From Paramecium sonneborni (lineage: Eukaryota > Ciliophora > Oligohymenophorea > Peniculida > Parameciidae), in the NCBI GenBank assembly GCA_905182985.1, contig CAJJDN010000048.1, forward strand, positions 520,556 through 584,555: a stretch of 64,000 bases of DNA. The letters run 5' to 3'. The notes under the pieces were generated by a model that made no database searches, had not been told where the DNA came from, and saw only the letters and a list, made by a program, of their open reading frames with translations. The position numbers and the translations under genes are program-made. This document shows positions 1 through 12,981 of this stretch, piece after piece (position 1 is the stretch's first letter; every line of letters starts with the position of its first letter).

Positions 1-959
1 AGAAAGAAGGAAATTATTGATCCAATGTTTGCTAAAACTTCTGAAATTTTAGGATATTCTATAAAAACTGTTGATTATAAGGTTCCTAACTCAAATTCAA
101 AAACTACATACACTTCTTCATGAAAAGTATGGGTAAAATAATCTAAATCCATTTACTGAATATATTATTAAGTTGAACTAGGAAATTCCATAATTTCCGT
201 ACTTTCTAATAAAAATCCAGTGTCAATTGATACATTAGATGTACAAATAGTTATTTAGCTAAAATATGTAGTTTTATTGTCAATTGAAGCATAATAATCT
301 TGCTCAACTAAATCTAATTATCTTGTAGAAGTATTATATTAATTAACAAATGTTTAGATTGTTAATTAGTTTTATTTTTAGTTAAAAAAGTCTTTAACTG
401 TATCTTCATTTGCACAAAGCCATCCTGAAGGTAATAGATCCTAAACGCATTATTACAATATAAGCATATATTCTCTGTTGGGATGATCAACTGATTCATG
501 TTCATTATTTGATAATATAACATCTTTGAGTTCAATTAAAATAGTTTAATGCTTTTCTGATTTTTTTGTAGAAAGTAACGGTAATGGTTTTTAGAGTTCA
601 TCATCTACAATTTCATATAACATTGGTAATAAAACAACATGACTAGGATCAAAAGGATCAATTTATTTCTAAATACTCTTGTGTTTTCTTAAACAAAATG
701 ATGCTATAGTTATTTGATCAAAAGATAATTCATATGTTTCAATTTCAGTATGCAATGATGTGATTTTCGGAAGTATTCTACCTGATCTCCAAAGCACCAT
801 TTCATATACTAGATAAGCTAAACTTAATCCATATAAGACAATTGATAGCAATCCTCCCAATGAAGTTTTATATTAAACTTCACCATAAGCATAGCTAGGT
901 TTATAGCTAGCTCCGAATTAATCGATTCTTCGTAAGAATTCACTGCAGTTATTGAGCAT
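1..959 (-). CDS. Ciliate-specific membrane protein, 5' part (paralogue of the gene at 33655-35268)
   Basis: Function not recognised. The minus-strand frame starting at the ATG complementary to 957-959 has no TGA down to base 1, so about 319 codons are present and the C-terminus lies outside the window. All TCA triplets on the plus strand between 91 and 658 fall in one other phase, a strong coding signal. The N-terminus (MLNNCSEFLRRIDQFGASYK) aligns with the start of the protein at 33655, which has KIDRFGAIFRPP at the same place. A hydrophobic segment follows in both (LGGLLSIVLYGLSLAY against LGGIATFILYGSSLAY), then a PKIT...IHT stretch and an IDPFDP motif. Glutamines are encoded by TAA/TAG throughout. 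By analogy with the full-length copy, a second transmembrane segment should lie beyond the window edge. Confidence 0.8.
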
Positions 960-1237
960 ACTTTATTTTTATTTCTTATCTTAAGTTTAAATACTAAAAT
1001 AAAATGACACAATAATAATTTTGTTTTTTGAACTAAATAACAATTTACGTCATTATTATATAATAACAAAATTACTATCTGAATATAAAATTTAAAAAAA
1101 TAAACTAATAAACCAGATAGAAAGACCTTCCTTTCTTTACTCAAGAAGAAATAAAATTTATTATCATGTGTTATTTAGATTTATTTGATTGTAATAAATT
1201 ATATATAAATAAAATTATATAAAAAAGATTTTAAAAG

Positions 1238-3716
1238 TCAAAGTATACGATAATATTAAAGCACTTAAATTAAAGATTCCTTCTTTACTGGTTTAGATAA
1301 ATAATAATCTATTCCATTTTGATAACATTATTCTTTAGTTTGATTATCAGTAAAAGCAGTGCAAGCTATAATTGCTATTGAAAAGCGTTTTTTAATTTAT
1401 CTAGATGCTTCCCATCCATCAAGTAAGGGCATATTAATATCCATAAATATTAATTAATACTATCTCTCAAAGCATTTCCAACAATTGGCTAATAAAATAA
1501 AAGATAAAAAATACTTTTTTTTTATTTTGATTAAATTAAATCTACACATTCTTTCCCATTAAATACTTAGTCAGAAGTCAAACCAAGTTATTCTAATAAA
1601 ATTGATAATGCTAATATATTAATTTATTCATCATCAACTATAAGTATATTAGGACAACGACATTCAACTAATGATTAATTACTTCTCATTAGAAATGATT
1701 ATTATTATTATTATTACTAAGATTTAACGTATTTAATTCTGGTCTAATAATCTTCAATAGAACATTCATTATTAACAGTGTCAATAGAAACTGCATCAAT
1801 AAGCTCTTATACAAAACGTATTTAGCTATGAGGTCTTCTTGGTCTAATTTGATTTCCGTCATTTATTTAGCCATTATTATTTAATAAATGAGAAAACTTG
1901 CTTCTCATAAGGCTTCTTTTAAATGTTTCAATTCCAGCATTAACTTCTGTCTATCTAGTGTCAATAATAATCTTTTTATTTAACATAATCAAAGGACTTT
2001 TTGGATTATTGGATTTTATTCCAGGACTAACTGTTTAAGGGTACACAGAAAACCAAGAATGGAAACCTTTTCCTGTTTGTGTTTCAAATCTTAAACCTCC
2101 TCCTTTTTCAAATCTCTATTATGATAAAGCTTCTGCTATTTTATTGCTAATAAATAGCCCTAAACCAAAACCAGCAGTATTTTTAGATATTTTTTATATT
2201 GATGGTACACCTGATTATAATAGTAAAGTTAATCTATCTTATTCTTACTTTGTCATTCCTATTCCAGTATCTTCAACATGGAAAACCACATATTATTAAT
2301 TTTTAGTTGAAAAACATGTTTCAACCTTAAAAGATATTGATCCTTGAAGTGTAAACTTTTAAGCATTAGATACTAAATTTATCAAAATCTGTTTAATTCT
2401 ATTTCTGTCAGATAGAATTTGTGTTATTTTTGTATTAAAATCTATTTTAATTTCTAAATTCTTTTTTTAAATTTGATCTTTAAAAAGCGATACTACTTCA
2501 TTCATCAATTCCTGAATGTTAAAAAGTGCAACCTATAAACTAAATGTTTTTCCTAAAATACTATTATAATCCATCATATCTAAAACCATACTATGCATCA
2601 CTTTCCCATTAACCAATATTGGTTTGAAAAATTATTCTTATATATTTTATGGTACTTCTTCATGACATTCTGCTACCTATGCCAATGCTAAGATATAATT
2701 TAAAGATGTATTATATTCATGACTAAAGCTCCTAAATAATTGTTGCATTGTAGTTTATGTAAACACTTTCTTAATTTACAAATTGTACTCTTCCATATTA
2801 TGTAATATGATTGTAAATGATTTAGGTTCAAAGTAAAGTACCTTGAGATGAAGATCATTATATCCTCTAATACTAAACACTTCAAATTCATATGGATATT
2901 TCTGTAATTATTATAATTGTTCCAACAATTCATTTAAAGAATAATTTTGTTAAACTTCCTTTAAATCCTATATTGAAGGAAACTTACAACTAAATTATTC
3001 CTACATTAGCAATTTGGTCTACTTATCCACTGATTATAATGGACTATTCAAAAGTTCCTAAATATTGATATTTTTTAATAAATCTTATGCTCTAGAATTA
3101 CACATTATCAGATTCAATTTACTATCTAGTTTTATTATACTAACCAAACAATTTTATAATTCTTATATTCGATCTGTGTCTGTACATGTTTTGATATTTA
3201 TCGTGTCTTCAAGACCTCCTTCTGATCTTTTTAGTTATTGTTCTTATATTTTTTAGAAATAGAAGGTAAATAATAATAATATAAATGTTATTATTATAGG
3301 TTAACCTCTATTTAGATTGTCTAACATTTTCCAAATGCACATTATGATAAGATGGAAGGATTTGAAAATGAGAAAATAAAATTTCTTTGTTTCATCCTTA
3401 TTTAAATTGTCGTATAATAAGGGTGGAAGTAAAAATAAAAATACATTTTCGTTATTCATCTTTTACATAATAACTATTATAAATTTATAGGTTACCTAAA
3501 ATGTTTAGGGATAACAAAAGAATTGGAATGAGCAAGCTTATAGATTGCCTAGATTTTTGTAGATATTGGAATATGAGGAAGCAAAGAACAATCCCCAACT
3601 CGATACCATAATAAAATAGCTGTCTCTATCATATAAATATTGTACTCAATTCCTAGCATCATTTCGTACATTGTATTACAAAGCCAAACGCCACTGTATA
3701 AAATAGCCAATATCAT
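1238..3716 (-). CDS. Hybrid sensor histidine kinase (membrane region, HisKA, HATPase_c, receiver)
   Basis: Phosphorelay sensor: autophosphorylates a histidine and passes the phosphate to its own receiver aspartate. Visible in order: hydrophobic helices, the last being PIIITFILLLFTFYF; a PAS-like linker; the H box SFSHEYNTSLN (His complementary to 2719-2721); an N box near SDRNRIKQILINLVSNAQKF; ATP-lid motifs DTGIGM and GFGLGLFIS; and a C-terminal receiver with NILIVDDE, FMDINMP and ACTAFTD...SKPV. A 26-nt intron at 1489-1514 lies in the receiver. From the ATG at 3342 to the TGA at 1238-1240 this gives exactly 693 codons. The 5' end is uncertain: a transmembrane-type frame continues upstream through a likely 22-nt intron (3474-3495) and can be followed to about 3625, but a TGA at 3646-3648 remains unexplained. 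The start given (3716) is a guess; 3342 is the conservative start. Confidence 0.85.
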
Positions 3717-3953
3717 ATTTAATATAGTTTTTATATAATTAAATTATAATCGAACTTATAGATCAGTTGTATTTAAACTATTCAAATAGAAGTGTTTAAT
3801 CTCTACTATTTTCAAGAATTAAGTTGTATTATAATTCATAGACTTCTGTTTTAAGATTTAATAAATTGATCTGATTTAATATCTGAAAATCAGTATTATC
3901 ATCCGATGAATTTCTCAAGATTAAAAATAAAATGTATATAAATTTATATATGG

Positions 3954-5154
3954 TCAATTAAAAAATTTATTCAGTTTAATTCTACTTGTCATATGTCGAT
4001 GGTATTTGAGTGGTAGCAATTAAATATCTGCATCCGTTTTTATAATACTATTTTAAGAAGTCAAATTTGTATTATTTAACAAGAATGTTTCAGTATTTAA
4101 TTTTTTAAAACTAGATCTAGATGTTGTTATACAAGTTAAGCTTGATTATTTTTTGCGTTTAGGAGTTAATTTATCATATTTAATAGATTTCATTATTTCA
4201 GGTACCTAAAGATCAATAATATGATGATCTAAAAGAGATTTTTTAAGTGTCATTTTAATTTTTAATCTTTATTCAATGATAGATTGAACTTTAATTGGTA
4301 ATTGTATAAATTATGATTTTGGAAGTTCAAAAATATGAGCTTATTATTTAACTCTTGCAGTATAAGGAGCAATAGTACAATCTTCATTGAAAGAATCAAA
4401 AATTGAACATGTACATAAAATATTACGTTTAGTTTCTAAATTAACTTAACCTTAATAGACAAGAAATAATGATTCAATAGGTTAATAGATAGTAATGATA
4501 GTATCATTTTCTTCAAACTAATGCAAGAGTAAAGAATCAGATAAAGAATATATTTATTATTTCTCAGTTTAATTTGTAGGTTCAAATAATTTGAGAAAGA
4601 ATGTACGTTTTTATCTGATAAATTACTCATGTTTAAGAAATAATAGGGATTGTGATTATTTGGTGACATAGAGTAATTTGGAATGCTCTAGAGAAAACTA
4701 GATAAGATATAATACTTTACAATTTTAGAAAGGTATTGTTTTTCAGCAATATATCCATAATTTAATTGTCTTTGAAATAAGAGTTTATTCTTTTTAACAT
4801 ATTAAACATTAGATTCAAAAGAATCAAGGTCATCCTATTCAGAGGAATCAAGAACTAATTTTCCTTCTAAAAATAAGTAAATATTATCATTAATAGATTC
4901 AGAAATAACTTAAAAGGGATTTAATTCAAATAAATGAAGACGTTAACAAAGCTGAAGTAATTATAAATGATAAATACTAAGATATATTCTGATCTACTCT
5001 GTAGTTGCAATTTGAGGAATAATGGTTGAAGATGAAATTTTAGATTCTCATAAATAAGCTATACAATACTAGTTTTAAATACTTCTGCTTAATGTTAATT
5101 GCGCTAATTGATTTTAAGGAGATCATACGTAAGGGTATTAATAATTTCAGTCAT
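3954..5154 (-). CDS. Cyclic-nucleotide-binding-domain protein
   Basis: Probably binds cAMP/cGMP or is a degenerate relative. Removing two 23-nt introns (4698-4720, and 5047-5069, whose 3' end is GAG rather than TAG) leaves exactly 385 codons, from MTEIINTLTYDLL to a TGA complementary to 3954-3956. Two beta-roll-like regions are visible: an N-terminal one (HLFELNPFQVISESINDNIY then LFLEGKLVL) and a clearer central one with FEENDTIITIYQPIESLFLV and YQGQVNLE, then a stretch matching the second half of the fold (CTIAPYTARVKQQAHIFELP). The C-terminus is basic and Ser/Thr-rich. No kinase or channel segment is attached, so it is not itself PKA or PKG. Phosphate-cassette residues are poorly conserved, so ligand binding is inference. 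Confidence 0.7.
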
Positions 5155-5683
5155 ATATATAAAATAAATGCAATTATAAATTGAATTAAAAAAGGAAGAC
5201 ATATTATAATTATATGGTAATCCATTTGTTATAAACAGAATTTGAATTCATAAAAAAAAGAAGTTTAGTAGGATGTGTACTAATAAATTAGATTAGATAC
5301 TATGGTGATATTATTGAAAAAGCTTATATAATATATACAAATATCTAGAAAAAATGCAACTTAACAATGTGAAATACTTTGTGGGAACAAAATAAATAAA
5401 AATTTGAATGAACCAATTTTATTTGTGACTTATGATACATGCATAATTTATAAATAAGCTTTATAATTTCAGAAGGATTCATTGTGTATATTATTATGTG
5501 CAGAAATTATTGATTTGGAATAAATTGAAGAGCATAGTTTTTGAATAAATATTTTAGTTTTGTAGGATATTTGAAATATGATTAAATGAAGATTTTGTAA
5601 GAGTTTTATAGAGGTAGCCTGAGGAGTAATTTAGACATAGAAAAAAATAAAATAATGATAATATAAATTTATTATAAAATAAA
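5155..5683. other. Intergenic region between divergent genes
   Basis: 529 bases between the starts of the cNMP-domain gene (minus) and the Ca2+ channel gene (plus); it should hold both promoters. The minus strand has a weak open frame (complement of 5147-5482, starting MNPSEIIKLIY) of about 111 codons with a hydrophobic composition, but it overlaps the start of the neighbouring gene and has no recognisable domain, so it is not called as a gene. No RNA gene or repeat is seen. Confidence 0.5.
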
Positions 5684-8600
5684 ATGGAGTAGAGTTCAAT
5701 CGAAAGTGATGATGTGAGTTATAGTTAATATATTAAATCTAGGAGTTCGTTGAAAGACATAGAAAAAATTTGATGATTCTTCAATAAATAAATGAAATAT
5801 GGAAGGAGTCTGATCTTTCGAAAGATGATGGAATCTTATAAATGTTAAATGAATTCAGAGAGGAAATATTGGATGAATTGGAAGATGAGTATGAACCAGA
5901 ATATAAAGCAATTTAAGTTTAAGAAAATATAAATATAGATTTAGTTCCAATGAATGAGGTTTAAAAAGCTCTCATTTATGAAGATAAGTATGAATTATAC
6001 ATTATTAGGTATCCATTTTTAAAAATAAGAAAAAGAATCTTAATATTAATAAAGAAGATATCTATGTCAGCAATGCATATTACAAAGCATCCTATATTTG
6101 AGTTTTTCACTCTTATTATCATTATATTCAATTCTATCATGCTTGCTTTAGATGATCCGACTTCAGATATTTAGACTTCATTTTAAGATCTCATGGATAT
6201 CATCTTTTTAGCAGTTTATACTTTTGAAGCAGTTTTAAAAATAATAGCAATGGGGTTTGTATTAAATAATAATTCATATCTTCGTGATTTATGGAATATT
6301 TTAGATTTGACAGTTATTATAACAGCTTACATTCCTTATTTTGTGAGTAATTCTGGTCTGTAGTTGAGTGCTTTAAGATCATTGAGAGTTTTAAGACCAT
6401 TGAGAACAATATCATCAGTTAAATCTTTAAGAAGTATTATGATAACATTATTTGCCTCATTTGCTGAATTAGGAAATTCACTGATTATTTTAGGATTTAC
6501 TTACACTATTTTTGCAATAGCTGGATTGCAACTATTTTCAGGATATGCTAAATTAAGATGTTTTGATGAATATGGTATTATTTAAATGTCTGGATATGAT
6601 ACTGATGAACCATTTTGTAATGGATCTTGTCCTGATAATTATATATGTGGTAAAATGTTAGATAATCCAATTAATGGACTTTTATCATTTGATAATTTTG
6701 GATTAGCATTTTTATAAGTATTTATAATCACAACACTTGAAGGATGGACCACTATAATGTCTACTATTATGATAACATTTTCATAATTCTCAGTCTTTTA
6801 TTTTTTATTATGTGTAATTATTGGAGCATTTTTTCTTGTTAATTTAACATTGGCTATCATTAAAATTAATTTTTCTAAAGCAGAATCATAGGAAACTATC
6901 AAACCTGAAGATGTTAGTTATAATCTAAAGTAAATGAAACGATTGGGAATATATAAAATTAATCGAGAATCTCATTCTATTAGTATTACACGAAAGCATA
7001 CTATGCGTTTGAATAAATTAAGATAATCAGTTAATAATAATAATAATAATAATAATTTAAATAATAATAATAAATAAATAGATGAACCAAAAAGAAGTTC
7101 AATTAAAGTTAATTTTTAACCTTTAAATATTAAAGATTTTAGTAAACCTCATTAAGTGAAGTATAATAATAATAGAATATTACTTTAAGGAATTTAAGGG
7201 GTTAGGACAGAATAAATTATTAATAATAATAAATAATAAGAACTTAATAATCCATAATTAATAATGAAAACTAGTGTATCAAATGTTAATGCTCCATAAG
7301 TTAGAAAAATAAGTAAGATTGGTACATAATTTAAATAATCTTAAAGAAAAATGTCGATTGCTAATTAAGATGAAAGTCCATTAGATGAATTAGATAATTT
7401 ATTGAAATTTGCTGTTCGTAGATAATCAGTATTAAGAGTTGATACTAAAATTATGGCATCTCCTAGAATACCAACACCTTCTAAAGAAACTCCATAACCA
7501 CCTAGTAGTAGTTCTATGTTAGATGAATCTCAATCTCCAGGAAAACCTTAATAATCTAATTAATTAAACATTCCAAAATAATAATTTAATTTTGAATAGA
7601 AATCTTTTAATGAAAATGATGCTCTTAGTGTTACACTCTCAGAAATTGATTCAATTCCAGATAGTGAATTAAATTAAAGATTCAAAGAATTTGAAATCTC
7701 ATTTTAAATTGAAAAAACTGACGATAAAACAGTTAATGAAACTCAAGATAGAAAACCTCCTTAACATATTCATTAAAAAAGAAGAAAACAAGATATCCCA
7801 TTAATTTATGAATTAAGCAAAGAAGATGAAAAATTAAAAATTAGATTATTTTAAGCTAAATTAGTTCCAAGAGTAGTATATAAAGAATTCATCTCAGAAT
7901 CTAGTAAAGATATTCTTGTAAGTTTAGAAATCAAAAAATAAAAAAAAGATTAAGAATTAAGAAGACTTAGAATCTAAAATATGAAATTTATTATGAAATA
8001 TCAATTTCAAAATAATACTACCATTCTAAAATTATCTAAAAATTAATAATAATAATCATCTAAAAGTTCACTTAATTCAAATGATTAAAAAATTAAAGAA
8101 ACATCTAAAACTAGAAAAATCATTCCTTTATCTGAAATACCATCAGTATAAGAGATTATAACTCCAAAATTAACCCTTAGAAAATAATAAAAACGTAAAA
8201 CTATTGTACATAAGGCTATAACTTATGAATAATATCAATAAGGTTTTCATAATAATTAAGAAATCGATTAAAATTTTGCTGATACCTTAGATTAAGTAAA
8301 AACTTAATAAATTACATTTAAAACTCCTAATGAATAATACTTTTATGATTAAGTTGGATTTTAATCATATCATTAATTTAAAAGTGATGATATTAATATA
8401 AACAATGGAATTCTTTGTGGATAAGCTTCTATTGAAGATGTCATCATTATTAGAAGTAGCTTAATAAAGCGTTTTAATTTAATTTTATAAGGAATGAATT
8501 TCAAGAAATCAGATTATATGATTTACATGACTAAAGACATAATTAAAATGTTATAATTTAAATTATTCTTAATTGTTGATTCAAGGTAGTTTAATATTTT

Positions 8601-11600
8601 CTTAAATCTAGCAGTATTTATGAATACTGTAATTTTATGTTTGGATGGTTTAGTGAATAACTAAGAAGATTTGAATAGTTTTAATCTTGCATTTACAATT
8701 CTATTCACAATTGAAATGGGATTTAAAATGATTGGATATGGTCTAATCCAATATATAAGAGACCCAATGAACATTTTTGATTCACTTATAGTAGCACTTA
8801 GTTTAGTTGATATATTTTTTTTATCTGGAAATTCAGTCTTCAAATCAGTTAGAATATTTAGAGCCTTAAGAGTTTTGAGAATAACAAAATTAATGAGGTA
8901 TAACTATTTTATTTATAGATTAGATCTCTCAAATTCATGAACTTTTTGGTTTAAGTTTTGAGTAATGCCTTCTAATCTTTAATGTATATATTCCTTTTGT
9001 TGATCCTATTTATTTATATATTCACTTTATTAGGTATGTCCTTCTTTGGAGGTTAATTAACTTCCACACCTAGTAGATAAAGTTATGACACATTTTATGA
9101 ATCTTTTCTGGTTGTATTTTAAGTATTGACTCTTGAGAATTGGAATAGCATTCTTTATGATTTACTCTAATAACCAGTATCATGGATTATAACTATGATT
9201 TATTTAATAGCATGGATCTTTATTGGAAGTTATGTGTTGTTGAATTTATTTTTAGCAAGTTTGCTGGATCAATTTGAAGCAGAATATTTAAGAGAACATA
9301 ATTTAGAAAATAAGGATTAGGAAGATTAGATATAACAAAAATAGATATAATAGACATAAAGCATAAATTAAACTGTTGTTAATGTATCAGTTAATTAAAC
9401 ATTAAATCCAATTTTAGCAAAGTAGTTGGTAACTAGATAAGAATCATTAAATAAATTTATTTATTTTTCAGAAGTAGGCTTGTGCTTTTATTCTTTATAT
9501 ATATTTAGCTAAAATAATCCAATAAGAAGATTGTGTTATAAAGTGGTTAAAAATAGTTTATTTGATTAAACCATACTTTTTGCAATATTTTTAAGTTCAT
9601 TGAAATTAGTTATTGATACATATGTGAGTAATTTTTTGGATTGGGCAGATTGGTTTTTTGCAATATTCTTTGGAATAGAATTTTTATTAAAAATAATAGC
9701 ATATGGATTTGTAATGGAAGAAAGTGGTTATTTGAGAGAGAGTTGGAATATCCTTGATTTCATAATAGTAGTTTGTTCTTTTATAGATATATCAGTATCA
9801 TCAATAGATTTAAGTTTTGTAAAGATATTAAGATTATTACGTACATTACGTCCTTTAAGAGTAATATCTTAAAATAAATCAATGAAATTATTAGTAACAA
9901 CCTTAATAAATTCCATATCAGGTATTGTGAATGTAGGAGTGGTTGTAATATTAGTATTTTTGATGTTTGCAATATTAGGAGTTAATTTAGAAAAAGGGAA
10001 AATGAATTATTGTGATGAAGGTAATGATGTAGAATCATATTTACATAAATAATAATGTATTGAAAAAGGGTATGAATGGAAAAATAGAGATATGAATTTT
10101 GATAATGTATTTTAAGCAATGTTGACACTCTTTATAATATCAACTTAAGAAGGTTGGCCAACATAAATGTATTGGTTTGTTGATGCTGATGAAAGTGGAC
10201 CTATTTTTAATAATTAAATGTGGTTTACTAGTTATTTTTTGATATTTTTATTGATAGGATCAATCCTTTTAATGAATATGTTTGTTGGTGTTATTTTAGT
10301 AAATTACAAATTGGCAGAAGATGATATGAAAGATAAAAATGTATCTAGAGATTAAGAAGATTGGATAAGTATATAAAAACTAATTATTGATTCTAATCCT
10401 AATTTTGCTTTGTATTATCCACCAAAAAACTGTTTTAGAGCATTTATTTTCAAGGTTATTTCAAACAGATTATTTGATCTCTTCATTATGTTTTGTATCA
10501 TTTTAAATATTGCAGCGATGGCATCAAATTATGAAGGTAATCTTGATCTAATTAAATAGGATCTAGTGTCTATTATTAATACATTTTAGAAACTCTAAAT
10601 TTAGTTTTAAGCATAGTTTTTATATTTGAATCTCTTTTAAAAATAATTGGATTTGGACCAAGAGGATATTTCAGAAATAATTGGAATTAATTTGATTTCT
10701 TTGTCGTTCTTTCATCAATTTTAGATATGATTTTGAGTTTTACTGATAATAAGAATAATCCAATTTTAACAGCAGGACCTTAATTAATTAGAGTGTTTAG
10801 AGTATTGAGGGTTACCAGATTATTTCGATTAGTCAAATCATTACATAGTCTTAAAAAGTTAATTGATACAGCCTTATTTTCATTGCCTGCATTGTTCAAT
10901 GTATCTGCTTTAATGTTTTTACTTTATTTTATTTTTTCTGTTTTAGGAGTGTTCCTATTTAGTAATCTCAGGTATTATTATATTATTTATTTTTTAGTGA
11001 TGGTTACATTATTAATAGTGAAAATAATTTTAACGATTTTCATCATGCTTTAATTCTACTTTTTAGATGTACAACTGGTGAAGATTGGTATTTATTGATG
11101 TATGATATAATGAATAAAGTCAATTATTATTATTGTGCTTATTTCATTATATTTGTAGTAATAATGTAAAGAATTATGCTCAATTTATTTGTACTGATTA
11201 TTTTAGATCAATATGAAAGATTTTATTTTAATTCTGATAATCCTTTATAGAGATTTCAAGAATTCGAAGATGATTTTGTTGATGGATGGGCTCCATTAAC
11301 TTCTGAAACTAAGGGTTAATAAATTCATAAAGATTTACTTGTTTAATTAATGTTATCTATCAAAGCTCCAATGGGTTATGATTTAAAGGAGAAAATAAAG
11401 ACAGCTGTAAATGATTGGAAAACTTATAATTCTGATGCTGATAAATCAACTTAGAATTTAGAAAAAATAAAAGTTATGGTTACAACTGAAGCTAAAAAAA
11501 CTGTTGCTAAAACTATAATGAATATGAGAATAGAATCTAATGAAAATTAGATGTTAGAATATCATTATGTTTTATTTACATTTATGAAGAATTTCTAAAC

Positions 11601-12105
11601 TGATTTATTTAAAGAAGTAACCTAGATAGGGTTAAATAAATTGATTTAAAAAGAAGAATAGACATTAAATAAAATAAAAAAAAACAGACACAGTTCATAG
11701 GAAGTAAATCCTTGTGTAGAATTATTGTTTCATATAATGTGTTTTAAAGCATATAAACGATATGCTATAAAATTGAAAGAACGAATGAATAGATAATAGA
11801 ATGAATTCAGTCAAAAGAGTTCAGATTCTTCATATCTCCATAAAAATTCAGATATTGTATAGAGAGATAGTATAAGTTAATCATTAGAATCAATTCAAGA
11901 ATCAAAATAACAATTCTGTTTACCTCCAGATTTAACAGTTTATTAGAGTGATGTGAATATTGCTATAAAAGATAATAGTAATAGTCAAAATACAAAAAAT
12001 AGAGGATCAGTATAATAATTGGTAGAATAGAAATTAGAGAATATTAGTGAATTCAATAGTGAATAAAGCATTAGCTTTAATAAATTAAATGATGTATCGA
12101 ATTGA
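5684..12105 (+). CDS. Voltage-gated Ca2+ channel alpha-1-type subunit (four domains)
   Basis: Pore-forming channel with four homologous six-helix domains. Four introns (5714-5742, 8898-8923, 10537-10559, 10972-10997) leave exactly 2106 codons. Each domain has an arginine-rich S4: LRSLRVLRPLRTISS (about residue 217), VRIFRALRVLRITKLMR (about 1041), KILRLLRTLRPLRVIS (about 1357) and IRVFRVLRVTRLFRLVK (about 1675). The selectivity filters are TTLEGW, LTLENW, STQEGW and TTGEDW, i.e. glutamate in all four repeats (EEEE), the Ca2+ type; a Na+ channel would differ in two positions. The domain I-II linker is long, low-complexity and glutamine/lysine-rich, and the C-terminus is extended and polar. In Paramecium such channels carry the ciliary action potential; cilium location is inference. 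The first intron begins GTGAGT rather than the usual GTA. Confidence 0.95.
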
Positions 12106-12173
12106 TATGTATTTGTATATTTTAAGATTTCAATAAATAAATATATTATTTAGTATAAAATCAATATTAGGAT

Positions 12174-12642
12174 TCATTTTACTAAATATCCAATTTAGAA
12201 TTTCTCAAGAATATAATGAAAGTTAATCCAAGGATGATGTTAGAGAAATAGGAAAGTAGCATCTTTTCCAACTCCTCTAAGTATTTATTCTCTACCTCCA
12301 GGATGTTTATCAATGTAATAAGTGATATCATAAATGTTATCTTATAAAACAATCCATGCATCTTTTTAAGTATTGTGTTACTAGACCTAATAATGATAGA
12401 ATAAGATTTAAAATTACTTCTTAGATTGTATATGATTTTAATTAAGTTTATCGTTTGTGTAATGGTTGATTATTGTTAGATTGTATTTTTGTTATTGGAT
12501 AAGAATTGGCACTTCTCTCAATACTTTATTTTTGGTTTATTAAATTGTTATTATCTTTAATATTTTAAGTGGTCTCTTGAAATTATTGATTAAGATTAAA
12601 GATAGTTTACATTTGATAATTGACACTTTCTAATTTACGCAT
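12174..12642 (-). CDS. Cytochrome b5-domain protein
   Basis: Small haem-binding electron carrier of 145 aa. One 31-nt intron leaves exactly 146 codons. The cytochrome b5 core is plain: YTIQEVQQHNTQKDAWIVL, then DITYYIDKHPGG with the first haem-ligand histidine in HPGG, then ILRGVGKDATFLFLQHHPW, where the HH pair supplies the second axial histidine. About 70 polar residues (MRKLESVNYQMQTIF...) precede the domain, and no transmembrane anchor follows; the protein ends GYLVK. It is therefore likely soluble rather than ER-anchored, or part of a complex. Its 3' end converges on the Ca2+ channel gene (69 bases apart). Confidence 0.9.
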
Positions 12643-12675
12643 ATTCTTAAATTTCTGAATAACAAGTTGATTTTA

Positions 12676-12981
12676 ATGTATATGATAAATGTTCTATAAT
12701 TCCCATGTTTAATTAATAGGAGGCACATTATTAGTGTTAGACATATTAATAAATATGTGCTATGTTTAAATAAAGATGGGGAGGGAATTTTGGATTGGTT
12801 TAAGATTGGAATCAGTGAATGTGATGTTATTCAATTGATTTTTGGAAGATATTTCATTGAAAATAAAGATGAGTACTTCATTAATGATATTATGATCGAG
12901 ATCTTACCAAACAAGAGTGTATTGACGATTAGTAAAATAGAAATTGATTTGATGATCGATATTCATAATATAATAAAATGA
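12676..12981 (+). CDS. Unassigned open frame, possible 5' exon of the following gene
   Basis: About 101 codons from MYMINVLQFPCLINRR to a TGA at 12979-12981 that overlaps the ATG of the next gene by 3 nt. The composition (KDGEGILDWFKIGISECDVI) looks protein-like. No domain is recognised. It may be the 5' exon of the beta-helix gene joined by an intron I could not place, or joined by a single-base frame error; the two frames meet within the AT run near 12965-12990. Confidence 0.35.

Noticed and set aside
3600..5070. UGA also used as a sense codon, from apparent in-frame TGAs
   Set aside because: In the cNMP-domain gene the TGAs disappear once two 23-nt introns are removed, and no TGA remains in the large intact genes; a recoding hypothesis is not needed.
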